Notes: a model not told the origin generated them from the letters alone. Positions 42,713 to 53,029 are shown, counted from the first letter of the stretch. The stretch: DNA of 64,000 bases from Roseateles sp. (GCA_016790285.1 JAEUPJ010000022.1:62001-126000); one strand, 5' to 3'. Numbers and translations: made by a program.

Positions 42713-44020
42713 ATGAACCCATTCCACGCCATCCGCCGGGGCCTGGCCCTGCTGCTTGTCACGCTGGCGGGCAGCGCCGCCGCGCAGGCCCTCAGCCCTG
42801 AAGAGGCCCAGCTCGTCGCGCGCGTGCGCCAGCACACGCCAGCCGCGCTGCAGCTGCTCGAGCGCAGCGTGCTCATCAACAGCGGCACGCTCAACCCGGC
42901 CGGGGTGCGCGAGGTGGGCGACCTGTTCGCCAGGGAGTTCGACGCGCTGGGCTTCAAGACCCGCTGGGTCGAGATGCCCGTCGAGATGCGCCGCGCCGGC
43001 CACCTCGTGGCCGAGCGCACCGGAGAGCGGGGCCAGCGCGTGCTGCTGATCGGGCACCTGGACACCGTCTTCGAGAAGGACAGCCCCGTGCCGCCCTGGC
43101 AGAGCGACGGCCGGCGCGTGCGCGGGCAGGGCGTGTCGGACATGAAGGGCGGCGACGTCATCGTGCTGCTGGCGCTGCGGGCGCTCAACGACATCGGCGC
43201 GCTGCAGGGGCGCACCGTGCGCGTGGTCTTCACGGGCGACGAGGAGCGCGTGGGCAGCCCGGTGGAGGTGGCGCGCGCCGCCCTCATCGACGCGGCCAGG
43301 CAAAGCGATGTCGCCCTCGCCTTCGAGGGCGCGACCAAGGACGACGAAGGCCGCGACGCCGCCACCATCGGCCGCCGCGCCTCGGGCGGCTGGCACCTGA
43401 CCGTGACCGCGCGCACCGGGCACTCGGCGGGCGTGTTCGGGCGCGACGGCTTCGGCGCCGTGTACGAGGCCGCGCGCGTGGTCAACGCCTTTCGCGAGCA
43501 GCTCATCGAGCCCGACCTGACCTTCAACGCCGCCACGCTCGTGGCCGGCACCAGCGCCGCCTGGGACGACGCCGAAAGCAAGGGCCAGGCCTTCGGCAAG
43601 ACCAACGTCATCCCGCGCGACGCCCAGGTGCGCGGCGACCTGCGCTACCTCACCGCCGAGCAGGGCGCCCGCGTGCGCGAGCGCATGCAGGCCATCGTCG
43701 AGCAGTCGCTGCCCGGCACGCGCTCCCGGATCACGTTCCGCGAGAGCTACCCGCCCATGGCGCCCACGCCCGGCAACCTGCGGGTGCTGGACGCCTATTC
43801 GCGCGCCAGCGCCGATGCCGGCCTGGGGCCCATCGTGGCCTTCCCGCCCGGGCTGCGCGGCGCCGGCGACGTGCAGTTCGTGGCCCCCATCGTCGACAGC
43901 CTGGACGGCCTGGGCGCGGCCGGCGGCGGCGCGCATTCGCCCGACGAATGGCTGGAGATCGCCTCCATCGAGCGCGGCGCCATCCGTGCGGCGCTGCTGA
44001 TCTACCGCCTCACGCGCTGA
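42713..44020 (+). CDS. M20 family metallopeptidase (glutamate carboxypeptidase-like), secreted
   Basis: The product has 435 residues with a signal peptide (GLALLLVTLAGSAAAQA). Zinc and catalytic motifs are LLIGHLDTVFEKD (His and Asp), GVSDMKGGDVIV (bridging Asp), FTGDEERVGS (catalytic Glu-Glu) and the C-terminal AHSPDEWLEI (His). The dimerisation domain includes ARTGHSAGVFGRDG. It resembles carboxypeptidase G2-type enzymes that cleave C-terminal Glu from folates or peptides; the true substrate is unknown. It follows the diguanylate cyclase by 65 bases. Confidence 0.9.
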   Translation: MNPFHAIRRGLALLLVTLAGSAAAQALSPEEAQLVARVRQHTPAALQLLERSVLINSGTLNPAGVREVGDLFAREFDALGFKTRWVEMPVEMRRAGHLVAERTGERGQRVLLIGHLDTVFEKDSPVPPWQSDGRRVRGQGVSDMKGGDVIVLLALRALNDIGALQGRTVRVVFTGDEERVGSPVEVARAALIDAARQSDVALAFEGATKDDEGRDAATIGRRASGGWHLTVTARTGHSAGVFGRDGFGAVYEAARVVNAFREQLIEPDLTFNAATLVAGTSAAWDDAESKGQAFGKTNVIPRDAQVRGDLRYLTAEQGARVRERMQAIVEQSLPGTRSRITFRESYPPMAPTPGNLRVLDAYSRASADAGLGPIVAFPPGLRGAGDVQFVAPIVDSLDGLGAAGGGAHSPDEWLEIASIERGAIRAALLIYRLTR

Positions 44021-44027
44021 AACGCCC

Positions 44028-45962
44028 TCAGCCCGCCGCGGTGCGAAAGCGAGCCATCGCCTCGCGCAGCCCTTGCGCCTGGCGGCGCAGGCTCTCTGCC
44101 GCGGCGGCGCTCTGCTCCACGAGGGCGGCGTTCTGCTGGGTCATGTCGTCCATCTGGTGAACGGCCACACCCACCTCGTCCATGCTCAGGTGCTGGTCGC
44201 GGGAGAGCGTGCTGAGCTCGCCGATCAGCGTCGCCACGCGGCCGACGGCGTCCACGACCTGCTGCATTCGCGAGGCCGCCTCCTCGCCCTGGGCGTGGCC
44301 GGTGCCCACGCGCTCGACGCTGTCGCTGATCAGCGTGCGGATCTCCTTGGCCGAGGCGCTCGCGCGCTGGGCCAAGGCGCGCACCTCCCCGGCCACCACG
44401 GCAAAGCCCCGGCCGTGATCGCCCGCCCGCGCGGCCTCGACGGCGGCGTTCAGCGCGAGGATGTTGGTCTGGAAGGCAATGCCGTCGATGGTGCCGATGA
44501 TGTCGGCGATGCGTTGCGAGCTGGTCTGGATCTCGCGCATCGTGCGCGCCAGCGCTGCCACCGTGCTGCCGCCGGATTCGGCGAGCTGGCGCACTTCGCT
44601 GGCCAGGGTGGCCGCATGGCCGGACTGCTGGGCGCCTTGCTCCAGCCCCTGGCGCACCGTGTCCACGGAAGCGGTCGTCTGCTGGATGGCGGCGGCCTGG
44701 TTCTCCGTGCGGGCCGACAGGTCGGCATTGCCCGCGGCGATCTCCTGGCTCGCGTGCGCCACCTCGTCGGCGCGGCTGCGCACGGTGCCGACGACGCCGC
44801 TCAGCTGGGCGGCCATGTCCAGCAGCGCGGCGGTGAGCTGCTCGCCTTCGTCGCGCGAGTGCGGGTCCACGTGGGCCTGGTGGGCCAGGTCGCCGCCAGC
44901 CACGGCCCGCGCGATGCCGAGCGCTCGGCCCATGGAACGTGCCGTCTGGCGCGCGATGGTCCACAGCAACCACCCGCACACGAAGGCGAGCAGCCCGATG
45001 CTGCCCAGGCCGATTGCCAGTGTGCGGCGCGACGCCGCCAGGCTCTCGGCCAGGTCCTGCTGCAGCGCCGCCACGGCGGCGTCGCCCACGGCGTATTGCG
45101 CATCGATGGCGGCGGTCATGACGGCCCACCAGTCCTGCGGGCGCAGCTGCGGCGTCTCCGGTTCGATGACGCCTTGCAGCGCGCGTTGCCGGGCTTGCGC
45201 CAGCTGGGCTTTCAATGTGGCAGATAACGCTGTCAACTGCTGCCCGACCGGGCCGGGCACGGTCACGCGCGCCAGGGCGCGGTCGGCGTTGGCCTGGTCG
45301 GCCAGCGCCCGCTCCAGCAGCACCACCAGGCGCTGCCGGTCCGCCGCGGTGAGCTCGCCCTTGCTCAGCAGCCCCATGCCGGCGCCGCGCAGCCGCCCGA
45401 GCAGTTCGGCACTGCGCGGCAGGTGCAGCAGCGCAGCGTCCTGCAGGAAGTACCCGTTGGCATACGGGTGCAACACCAGCTCCGACGCCACGGCGGCGTC
45501 GTAGACCCAGGCCAGCCGCGCGTCGATGAGTTCCGTGTGGCGCCGGAAGCTGTCGGGCGCGGCCAGGCTGCGCCGGCCCACGTCGCCCGCCAGTTCCTCC
45601 AGCGTGCGCCAGTCGTCCTGCAGCCGCTTGACGAGGTCGGCGGCCAGGCCCGCCTGTGCAGCGGCCACCCCCGGGGCCTTCAGGGCCTGCAGCTCGCGCC
45701 ACACGGCTTCGCGGCGTGGCTCGGCCGTGGCGTCACCATTGAGCTGACTGTTGGCCAGGCCCCGATGCTGGGCGGTCAGGCGGGCCAGCTTCAGGCCCAG
45801 CGTCACGGCGGGAATGGCGCCCGTCTCCTTGCTCAGCTGGGCATCGGCGGCCAAGGCCAGCCGCAGGTACAGCGCCGAGGGGATGAGCCCCATCAACGCG
45901 CTCACCAGTGCCACGGCGAGCAGCTTCCTGCCCACACCCAGGCGTTCGATCCAGGTCCGCAT
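44028..45962 (-). CDS. Methyl-accepting chemotaxis protein
   Basis: The product has 644 residues. TM1 is about 14-33 and TM2 about 314-336, enclosing a long helical periplasmic domain with the segment [16 protein letters not shown], similar to the QxRG core of nitrate-sensor-like four-helix domains. HAMP (about 337-390) and the signalling hairpin follow ([20 protein letters not shown] near 485-505, then [17 protein letters not shown]). There is no CheR-tethering pentapeptide at the C-terminus. The ligand is unknown. It is divergent from rlhA. Confidence 0.92.
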   Translation of the reverse strand: MRTWIERLGVGRKLLAVALVSALMGLIPSALYLRLALAADAQLSKETGAIPAVTLGLKLARLTAQHRGLANSQLNGDATAEPRREAVWRELQALKAPGVAAAQAGLAADLVKRLQDDWRTLEELAGDVGRRSLAAPDSFRRHTELIDARLAWVYDAAVASELVLHPYANGYFLQDAALLHLPRSAELLGRLRGAGMGLLSKGELTAADRQRLVVLLERALADQANADRALARVTVPGPVGQQLTALSATLKAQLAQARQRALQGVIEPETPQLRPQDWWAVMTAAIDAQYAVGDAAVAALQQDLAESLAASRRTLAIGLGSIGLLAFVCGWLLWTIARQTARSMGRALGIARAVAGGDLAHQAHVDPHSRDEGEQLTAALLDMAAQLSGVVGTVRSRADEVAHASQEIAAGNADLSARTENQAAAIQQTTASVDTVRQGLEQGAQQSGHAATLASEVRQLAESGGSTVAALARTMREIQTSSQRIADIIGTIDGIAFQTNILALNAAVEAARAGDHGRGFAVVAGEVRALAQRASASAKEIRTLISDSVERVGTGHAQGEEAASRMQQVVDAVGRVATLIGELSTLSRDQHLSMDEVGVAVHQMDDMTQQNAALVEQSAAAAESLRRQAQGLREAMARFRTAAG

Positions 45963-46025
45963 CTTGTCCTCCCTGTCGTGTGCCGCGCAGTTGGCGCGTC
46001 AGGGAAGACTAGTACGACTATTGCT

Positions 46026-46050
46026 GCGCCGCAATATGGCGATGCGGCGC
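46026..46050. repeat. Inverted repeat in the chemoreceptor/rlhA divergent region
   Basis: GCGCCGCA and TGCGGCGC, 8-bp arms with a 9-base spacer, lie 28 bases before the rlhA start. It may be a regulatory palindrome or a leader hairpin. Confidence 0.4.
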
Positions 46051-46077
46051 GGGCGCGTCGCATTTCTAGAATCCGGC

Positions 46078-48051
46078 ATGGCCGCCGAACCGCTCACCCG
46101 ACTCGAACTCCTCGCCCCCGCCCGCGATGCCGACATCGGCATCGAGGCCGTCAACCACGGCGCCGACGCCGTCTACATCGGGGGCCCGGGCTTCGGCGCA
46201 CGCGACAAGGCAGGCAATCCGATCGAGGACATCGCCCGGCTGGTGCGGCATGCGCACCGCTTCAATGCGCGCATCTTCGTGACGTTGAACACGATCCTGC
46301 GCGATGACGAGCTTGAGGGGGCACGAACGCTCGCGTGGCAGTTGCACGACGCGGGCGTGGACGCGCTGATCGTGCAGGACATGGGCCTGCTCGAACTCGA
46401 CCTGCCGCCCCTGCAGCTGCACGCCAGCACGCAGACCGACATCCGCACGCCCGAGAAGGCGCGCTTCCTGCAGGACGTGGGCTTTTCGCAGATGGTGCTG
46501 GCCCGCGAGCTGGACCTGAAGCAGATCCGCGCGATCAAGGCCGAGGTGCCGCGCGCGCACCTGGAGTTCTTCGTGCACGGCGCGCTGTGCGTGGCCTACA
46601 GCGGCCAGTGCTTCATCAGCCACGCCCACACCGGGCGCAGCGCCAACCGCGGCAGCTGCAGCCAGGAGTGCCGGCTGCCCTACACCGTGACGGATGCGGC
46701 GGGCCGCATCGTGGCGCACGACAAGCATGTGCTCAGCCTGAAGGACAACGACCAGAGCGCCAACCTGGAGGCCCTCATCGACGCCGGCATCCGCAGCTTC
46801 AAGATCGAGGGCCGCTACAAGGACATGGCCACCGTCAAGAACGTGACGGCCCACTACCGCACGCTGCTGGACGCCATCATCGACCGCCGCCCCGAGCTGG
46901 GCCGCACCGGCCACGGCCGCTGCACCTTCACCTTCACGCCCGAACCCGAGCAGGCCTTCAACCGCGGCGGCACAGACTACTTCGTCAACGGTCGGAAGAT
47001 CGATATCGGCGCCTTCGACACGCCGAAGCACGCCGGCATGCCGCTGGGCGAGGTGCGGCGCGTGGGCGCGGCCGACTTCGAGCTGGACACGGGCGACGCC
47101 ACGCGCGCGGTGAACAACGGCGACGCCCTCACGTGGTGGGACCGCCAGGGCGAGCTGCAGGGCGTGCCGGTGAACGTGGCCACGCCGCTGGGCGGCACGC
47201 TCTGGCGCATCGAGCCCAACCTCAGCAAGGGGCAGGCGTTCGGCGACCTCAAGGACCTCTTCCCCGGCACGGCCGTCAGCCGCAACCGCGACATGGCCTG
47301 GGAGCGGCTGCTGGCCAAGCCCAGCGCCGAGCGCCGCATCGCGGTGGACCTGACGCTGGCGCAGGTGCAGGGCGGCTTCGAGCTCAGCGTGAAGGACGAA
47401 ACCGGCGCCAAGGCGGCCGTGCGGTTGCCGCACCCACACGAGCCGGCGCGCGACGCCAAGCAGGCCGAGGCCCAGTACAAGGAGCACCTGGCCAAGCTGG
47501 GCGACACGATCTTCGACGCCCGCCGCGTGCGCCTGGCCCTGCGCGAGCCGCTCTTCCTGCCGGTGAGCAAGCTCAACGCGTTGCGCCGCGACGCCATCGC
47601 CGCGCTGGAGGCCGCGCGCGAAGCGGCCTTCGAGCCGCTGCCGCGCCACGCGCCCGTGGAGCCGCCCGTGCCCTACCCCGAGGACACGCTCACCTACCTC
47701 GCCAACGTCTACAACAGCCGCGCGGCGCAGTTCTACGCGCGCCACGGCGTGAAGGTGATCGGCGCCGCCTACGAGAGCCACGAGGAGCTGGGCGAGGTGC
47801 CGCTGATGATCACCAAGCACTGCGTGCGCTGGTCCTTGAGCCTGTGCCCCAAGCAGGCCAAGGGCGTGACGGGCGTGCAGGGCACGGTGCGCGCCGAGCC
47901 GCTGATGCTCAAGCATGGTGACGACACCCTCACGTTGCGCTTTGACTGCAAGCCCTGCGAGATGCACGTGGTGGGCGCCATGCGCAAGCACGTGCTCAAG
48001 GCCCTGAAGGCCGAGCCGCTGACCTTCTACCGCACCCGGCCGGCCGCGTAA
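46078..48051 (+). CDS. rlhA: U32 family protein, 23S rRNA C2501 hydroxylation factor RlhA (YdcP)
   Basis: The product has 657 residues, close to E. coli RlhA/YdcP (653). The U32 signature ELEFFVHGALCVAYSGQC-like segment reads LEFFVHGALCVAYSGQCFIS. Conserved cysteines follow in NRGSCSQECRLPY, and SFKIEGRYKDMATVKNVTAH is also characteristic. The C-terminal CDC-type cysteines KHCVRWSLSLCPKQ and FDCKPCEMHV complete the set. RlhA hydroxylates cytidine 2501 of 23S rRNA using prephenate-dependent chemistry. The start is ATG 46078. The collagenase U32 annotation is historical. Confidence 0.9.
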   Translation: MAAEPLTRLELLAPARDADIGIEAVNHGADAVYIGGPGFGARDKAGNPIEDIARLVRHAHRFNARIFVTLNTILRDDELEGARTLAWQLHDAGVDALIVQDMGLLELDLPPLQLHASTQTDIRTPEKARFLQDVGFSQMVLARELDLKQIRAIKAEVPRAHLEFFVHGALCVAYSGQCFISHAHTGRSANRGSCSQECRLPYTVTDAAGRIVAHDKHVLSLKDNDQSANLEALIDAGIRSFKIEGRYKDMATVKNVTAHYRTLLDAIIDRRPELGRTGHGRCTFTFTPEPEQAFNRGGTDYFVNGRKIDIGAFDTPKHAGMPLGEVRRVGAADFELDTGDATRAVNNGDALTWWDRQGELQGVPVNVATPLGGTLWRIEPNLSKGQAFGDLKDLFPGTAVSRNRDMAWERLLAKPSAERRIAVDLTLAQVQGGFELSVKDETGAKAAVRLPHPHEPARDAKQAEAQYKEHLAKLGDTIFDARRVRLALREPLFLPVSKLNALRRDAIAALEAAREAAFEPLPRHAPVEPPVPYPEDTLTYLANVYNSRAAQFYARHGVKVIGAAYESHEELGEVPLMITKHCVRWSLSLCPKQAKGVTGVQGTVRAEPLMLKHGDDTLTLRFDCKPCEMHVVGAMRKHVLKALKAEPLTFYRTRPAA

Positions 48052-48146
48052 CCCGGCAGAACTCCCGGGCCGGATCGGTGTTGATCCGCTCGCCGCGTGG
48101 GCGCGCCGGTGACACACTGCCGGCCATATCCACGAGGGAGGACCGT

Positions 48147-50960
48147 GTGTCGGACACGACGATCACGAACGCACCGTTCAAGCTGACACGGCGCCGTGTC
48201 ATTGGCACTGGCGCCGCCGCCGTGACGCTGCTGGTGCACGAGCTGGCGCTGGCCCGCAAGCCGGGCGCGCCGCGCCTGCTCGGCGCGCTGCCGCAGCCCA
48301 CTGGCACGCCCACGCAGCCCGCCACGCCACCGGGTGCGCCGGACTGGTCCGGCGGCCCGGGCAAGGCGCGCTTTCGCATCGACGGCCTGGCCAAGGTCAC
48401 GGGGCAGAAGATCTACGCCCGCGACTTCCGCGCCGCCGACATGCCCGGCTGGCCCCGCGCCGAGCGCGCGGCGCTCATCCTGCGCGCCACCGACCCGCAC
48501 CACGCCTTCGCGGGGCTGGACTTGTCCCGGCTCGAAGCTGCGGGCATCGCCCCGCTGCTGACCATCACGCAGGCGCCGCTGCCCGGCTACCCCTGGCCCC
48601 AGCGCGACCTGGCCTCGATGAACCTGACGCTGCCCTTCTCCACCGCGGGTGCCAACGGCATCAAGCAGCTGCTCGTGCCCTGGGGCACAGCGCCGCAGTT
48701 CTACGGCCAGCCGGTGGCCATCCTGGTGTTCGCCGATGCGAACGCGCTGCGCCGGGCCCGGCGCGCGCTGCAGTTCGAGCCTGGCGTCGTGAAACGCGGC
48801 GAGGCCATCCCGCCCGGCGACGCCGCGCCCTACCCGCCTGCCACCTACCTCACGCGTTATGAGGCGCCGGGCATCGCGCCGTTCTCGCAGGTGCAGGTGG
48901 GCGTCGAGTCCGACCCCTACGCGCCCGACTCCAGCAGCGCGCCCTACAACAGCACCGCGCGCTCGCTGCGCGCACGCATCGATGCGCGGCTGAAGGACGC
49001 CGCCCTGCTGCGCGTGGCCGGCAGCTACTCGACCCAGGTGCTGGACCCGATGTTCATGGAGCCCGAAGCGGGCCTGGCCTGGCTGGACCGCAACGGCGGC
49101 GGCACGCTCAACCTCGTGCTCGGCACCCAGGCCACCAACGGCGACGCGGGCGACAGCCTGGCGATGTTCGGCGCGCCCTGCCCCATCCAGGTGGGCACGG
49201 TGGTGCTGAACTCCTGCTACCCCGGCGGCGGCTTCGGCGGGCGCGACGTGTCGACCTTCCCGTCGCTGCTCGCCGTCACGGCCGCGCTGGCGGATGCCCC
49301 CGTGCGCATCGCGCAGGACCGCTACGAGCAGTTCCAGGGCGGCTTGAAGCAGCTGGCCAGCCGCATCACGCAGGAGATCGCGGTGGAGCCCGCCTCGGGC
49401 CGCTTCGTCGCTTTCGGCAGCCGCCAGGTGCTGCCCTCGGGCGGCCAGAACAACTACAGCCAGTTCGTGGCCATGCTGGCCGGCTACTGCGGCCTGTCGG
49501 GCTACGACATCCGCCAGGCCTATGTGGACGCCGCCGCCCAGCCCAGCACCGGGGTCGTGGCCGGCTCCATGCGCGGCTTCGGCGGGCCGCAGGCGAGCTT
49601 CGCGGTGGAGACGCTCGTGGACGAGGTGGCCGTGGCGCTCAAGCGCGACCCCATCGAGCTGCGCGAGATCAATGCCCTGCGCGAGGGCGACCGCACCATC
49701 ACCGGTGCGCCGCTGACGCAGGCGATGGCGCTGCGCGAGATCTGCCGCCGCGCCCGCGCCCACCCGCTGTGGCGCGAGCGCGAGGCCGTCAGGGCCGCCA
49801 AGGCGCGCGAAGGCGTGCGCTACGGCGTGGGCTTCGCGCTGGCCAACCAGGCCTATGGCACGGGCAAGGACGGCGTCATGGCCGAGGTGGCGCTGGCGCC
49901 CGACGGGCGGCTGTCCGTGCGCACCAACTGCGTGGACATGGGCAACGGCTCGGCCACGACGCTGGCCATCTCCACAGCCGCCTGGCTGGGCCACAACGCG
50001 CACGACATCGTCATGGGCGACGTGGGCAGCTTCAACGCGCTGGGCGTGAGCACCTACGCTGGCGGCAGCTGGGCCAAGCCGGACTGGACAGCCAGCTTCG
50101 CGATGTCCAGCAGCGCCTGCCTGACGGCCTTCCACCAGGTGCACGTGACCGAGCAGGCCAGCCGCGTGCTGTTCGAGGCGGGCCTGCTGCCGGCCGCAGC
50201 GGCGATCTGGGGCGTGCCGCTGGCCAGCCTGCAGGGGCGCACGCGCTGGGAGGCGGGTCATCTCGTGGCGCCGGGCCACGCGCGGCTGCCGCTGGCGGCT
50301 CTGGCGGCCAAGGTGCATGCGGCGGGCCTGACGGCCGCGGCCATGGTGCACGGCCTGTATGAAGCCGCCTGGGTGTCGGCCACCTACGCGCTGCCGACGG
50401 GCGCGCCGCTGCTGCTGCCCATCGACGGCCTGTCGCTGCGCGCGGCCGGGCAGACGAGCTGGCAGGTGGTGCTGCGGCAGGACGTGATCCCGCCCAACCC
50501 CGAGGCGGGCCTGTACGGCCGCAGCCTCTACGCGCCCTCGGGCGTGCTGGTGGCGGTGGAGATCGCGCCGCGCACCTTCGAGCCGCGCGTGGTGGCGGTG
50601 GAGCTGATCGTGGACGCCGGCCGCGTGCTGCAGCCCGACCTGCTCGCGGGCCAGGCCCAGGGCGGCGTGGCCATGGGCATCGGCTACGCGCTGCTGGAGA
50701 ACCTGCCCCTGGAAGCCGGCGGCGCGGGGGATGGGCGCTGGAACCTGGACCGCTATCACGTGGCCCTCAGCGCCGACGTGCCGCTGGCGCGGCTGAACAT
50801 CACGACGCTGCCGTCCGACGAACCCACGGCCAAGGGCATCGCCGAGGCCGTGCTCTGCCCGATCGCGCCGGCCATCGGCAACGCGATCGCGCATGCCACC
50901 GCGCGGCGCTTCCGTGCCCTGCCCATCACCGCTGCCGACATCGCAAAGGCCCTGTCATGA
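48147..50960 (+). CDS. Periplasmic molybdenum hydroxylase large subunit (xanthine dehydrogenase family, IorB-like)
   Basis: The product has 937 residues from GTG 48147, with GGGAGGA upstream. The N-terminus has a Tat-like signal (LTRRRVIGTGAAAVTLLVHE), so the folded enzyme is exported. Molybdopterin motifs include CYPGGGFGGRDVSTFP, AGSMRGFGGPQASFAVE and the C-terminal catalytic Glu in KGIAEAVLCPIAPAIG. Relatives oxidise aldehydes or N-heterocycles such as isoquinoline. The next genes encode the 2Fe-2S subunit and a diheme protein. There is no FAD subunit, as in periplasmic members that pass electrons to cytochrome c. Confidence 0.9.
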   Translation: MSDTTITNAPFKLTRRRVIGTGAAAVTLLVHELALARKPGAPRLLGALPQPTGTPTQPATPPGAPDWSGGPGKARFRIDGLAKVTGQKIYARDFRAADMPGWPRAERAALILRATDPHHAFAGLDLSRLEAAGIAPLLTITQAPLPGYPWPQRDLASMNLTLPFSTAGANGIKQLLVPWGTAPQFYGQPVAILVFADANALRRARRALQFEPGVVKRGEAIPPGDAAPYPPATYLTRYEAPGIAPFSQVQVGVESDPYAPDSSSAPYNSTARSLRARIDARLKDAALLRVAGSYSTQVLDPMFMEPEAGLAWLDRNGGGTLNLVLGTQATNGDAGDSLAMFGAPCPIQVGTVVLNSCYPGGGFGGRDVSTFPSLLAVTAALADAPVRIAQDRYEQFQGGLKQLASRITQEIAVEPASGRFVAFGSRQVLPSGGQNNYSQFVAMLAGYCGLSGYDIRQAYVDAAAQPSTGVVAGSMRGFGGPQASFAVETLVDEVAVALKRDPIELREINALREGDRTITGAPLTQAMALREICRRARAHPLWREREAVRAAKAREGVRYGVGFALANQAYGTGKDGVMAEVALAPDGRLSVRTNCVDMGNGSATTLAISTAAWLGHNAHDIVMGDVGSFNALGVSTYAGGSWAKPDWTASFAMSSSACLTAFHQVHVTEQASRVLFEAGLLPAAAAIWGVPLASLQGRTRWEAGHLVAPGHARLPLAALAAKVHAAGLTAAAMVHGLYEAAWVSATYALPTGAPLLLPIDGLSLRAAGQTSWQVVLRQDVIPPNPEAGLYGRSLYAPSGVLVAVEIAPRTFEPRVVAVELIVDAGRVLQPDLLAGQAQGGVAMGIGYALLENLPLEAGGAGDGRWNLDRYHVALSADVPLARLNITTLPSDEPTAKGIAEAVLCPIAPAIGNAIAHATARRFRALPITAADIAKALS

Positions 50961-51484
50961 GCGACGCCCTCGTCCCTGTGAAGTTCCACGTCAACGGCCG
51001 CGCGGTGGACACGCGCGTGCCCGACGACCTGCCCCTCATCGACTTCCTGCAGGAGGAGCTGGGCCTGTCGGGCACGCGGCTGTGCTGCGGCATCGGGGTG
51101 TGCAAGGCCTGCACGGTGGCCGCGCGCCGCGCGCCCGGCAGCCAGGCCCAGCCAATGCTCGCCTGCTCCACGCCCGTGGCCTTGCTGCAGGGCCAGTCCA
51201 TCACCACGGTGGAGGGCACCGGCAGCTTGGAGCGGCCCAGCGCCGTGCAGCGCGCCTTCCTGGAGCACTTCGCGTTCCAGTGCGGCTACTGCACGCCCGG
51301 TTTCGTCATGGCCACCGAGATGCTGCTGGCGCGGCTGCGCGCCCAGCCCGTGAGGCGGGCGCAGCTCGACGCCGCCATCGAGGACGCCGTCGGCCAGCAC
51401 ATCTGCCGCTGCACCGGCTATGCCCGCTACCACCAGGCCATCCGCGCCGTGGTGCTGGCGGAGAAAGGGCTGGTGACGGCATGA
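50957..51484 (+). CDS. 2Fe-2S iron-sulfur subunit of the molybdenum hydroxylase (IorA-like)
   Basis: The product has 175 residues. The plant-type 2Fe-2S cluster is bound by CCGIGVCKACTV and the Cys in MLACSTPV. The second helical-domain cluster is bound by CGYCTPGF and HICRCTGY. This is the small subunit that moves electrons from the molybdenum site. It has no signal and is probably exported with the Tat-bearing large subunit. It overlaps the large-subunit stop and the next start by ATGA. Confidence 0.95.
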   Translation: MSDALVPVKFHVNGRAVDTRVPDDLPLIDFLQEELGLSGTRLCCGIGVCKACTVAARRAPGSQAQPMLACSTPVALLQGQSITTVEGTGSLERPSAVQRAFLEHFAFQCGYCTPGFVMATEMLLARLRAQPVRRAQLDAAIEDAVGQHICRCTGYARYHQAIRAVVLAEKGLVTA

Positions 51485-52488
51485 AGCCCCTGTTGTTGCT
51501 GCTCCTTGCGGGCACCGTTCAAGTGGCCGCCCAGGCCGAGACGCTGGCCGAGTACGGCCGCCAGTGCGCCGCGCAGATCGCCGAGATCCCGGCCTTCAAC
51601 TGCATGGCCGGCGAAGAGATCCCCATCACCATCGACGGCAAGCCCGTGCCGCCCCAGCCCGCGCCGGCCACCTGCGACCGGCCCTCGCTGCTGCCCCAGG
51701 GCGACGCGCAAAGCCAATGCGTGCCTGGCAGCCGGGCGCTGGTGCTGCGCGACGACAAGACGGCCCAGGTCAGCGCCATCTGCCGCAAGCAGGTGGCGCG
51801 GCCCGCGGGCAGCGCGCTCTTCGACGAGATCAACGTCATCTCCCACAGCCTGAAGGACGGCAAGACCTGCTGGTTCACGGCCAAGGCCGCCAAGCCGTTG
51901 CGCGAGGACCGCGGCATCGACGGCCGCTGGGTGCCCTCGCCCAGCCTGCTGCCGCGCAGCCCGCAGCCGCCCGCGCCCGACGGCACCCGGCCGCCGCCCG
52001 CCGAGAAGGTGTGGCTTTCGCCGCGCGAGGTGGCCCGCAGCCAGCCGGCCTGCATCAGCTGCCACGACAGCGGCCCCTTCATGTACAGCCCCTACATTGC
52101 GCAGACCACGCAGCTGCCCGGCGACCCCTTCGGCTTCTACCAGCCCAAGGCCATCGGCGAGGACTTCAAGCAGGCCTGGGCGCGGCTGCACGCCTTCGGC
52201 ATCACCACGCGCGGCAACACCTGCACCGCCTGCCACCGCATGGGCAACATGAACTCCTGCCAGGTGGCCATGCAGCAGTCCACCGGCAACGCGGCGCAGG
52301 AGGGCGGCAACGCCTGGTCCAAGCGTTTCCCGCAGTCGCACTGGATGAGCCCGGGCAACCTGCACAGCCGCGCCCAGTGGGACGTGCAGTTCAGCGACAG
52401 CCTGCAAAAGCTCGCCGCCTGCTGCGCCGACCCCAAGGGGCCGGGGTGCCAGGTGGTGGAGTACGGGCCGGGGTCTCGCCGACACTGA
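51481..52488 (+). CDS. Secreted diheme cytochrome c-like protein
   Basis: The product has 335 residues with a signal peptide (KPLLLLLLAGTVQVAAQA). Two haem c motifs are visible: CISCH (in QPACISCHDSGPFMYS) and CTACH (in NTCTACHRMGNMNS). Several further cysteines in the N- and C-terminal thirds could form disulfides. It overlaps the 2Fe-2S gene (ATGA) and probably accepts electrons from the molybdenum hydroxylase. It lacks the three-haem membrane layout of acetic-acid-bacterial aldehyde dehydrogenase cytochromes. Confidence 0.82.
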   Translation: MKPLLLLLLAGTVQVAAQAETLAEYGRQCAAQIAEIPAFNCMAGEEIPITIDGKPVPPQPAPATCDRPSLLPQGDAQSQCVPGSRALVLRDDKTAQVSAICRKQVARPAGSALFDEINVISHSLKDGKTCWFTAKAAKPLREDRGIDGRWVPSPSLLPRSPQPPAPDGTRPPPAEKVWLSPREVARSQPACISCHDSGPFMYSPYIAQTTQLPGDPFGFYQPKAIGEDFKQAWARLHAFGITTRGNTCTACHRMGNMNSCQVAMQQSTGNAAQEGGNAWSKRFPQSHWMSPGNLHSRAQWDVQFSDSLQKLAACCADPKGPGCQVVEYGPGSRRH

Positions 52489-52513
52489 GGGGTGATACGC
52501 CGGGAGCTTGCTT

Positions 52514-53029
52514 ATGCGCTTCACCCACCGCCACGCCATCGAGGCCGACCTGCCTCGCATCGTCGAGATCTACAACGCCGCCGTCGCCACGCGCACCTGC
52601 AGTTGCGACCTGGAGCCGATCACCGTCGAGGCCCGCCGGCCCTCGTTCCTGAAGCACACGCCCGAGCACCGGCCGCTCTGGGTGGCTGAAGACGCCGACG
52701 AGCCCGCACTGGGCGTGGTGGGCTACCTCGGCTTCCTGCACTTCATGAACGAGCGGCCCGGCTACTTCATGACGGCCGACCTCGCCATCTACCTGCACCC
52801 GGCGCGCCAGCGCTGCGGGCTGGGCAGCTACCTGCTGGACGAAGCCGCTTCAGCCGCACCCGGCCTCGGCATCGAGGTGCTGACGGCGACCATCTTTGCG
52901 TCCAACACCGGCAGCATCCGCCTCTTCGAGAAGCACGGTTTCGAGCGCTGGGGTTTCATGCCGCGGGTGGCACGCCTGGAGGGCAGCGAGCGCGACCTGG
53001 TGCTGGTGGGGCGGCGCCTGTGGGGCTGA
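52514..53029 (+). CDS. GNAT family N-acetyltransferase (phosphinothricin acetyltransferase-like)
   Basis: The product has 171 residues from ATG 52514 with CGGGAG at 52501-52506. The layout matches the PAT/YncA group: RHAIEADLPRIVEIYNAAVA at the N-terminus, ADLAIYLHPARQRCGLGSYL with the acetyl-CoA loop RCGLGSYL (Q/RxxGxG/A form), then IFASNTGSIRLFEKHGFERW. Members acetylate small molecules such as methionine sulfone, sulfoximine or amino acids. Confidence 0.9.
   Translation: MRFTHRHAIEADLPRIVEIYNAAVATRTCSCDLEPITVEARRPSFLKHTPEHRPLWVAEDADEPALGVVGYLGFLHFMNERPGYFMTADLAIYLHPARQRCGLGSYLLDEAASAAPGLGIEVLTATIFASNTGSIRLFEKHGFERWGFMPRVARLEGSERDLVLVGRRLWG

Noticed and set aside
39543-42722. Minus-strand open frame of about 1060 codons opposite the diguanylate cyclase
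   Set aside because: Shadow of the repeat-rich propeller gene; no recognisable fold or start signal.
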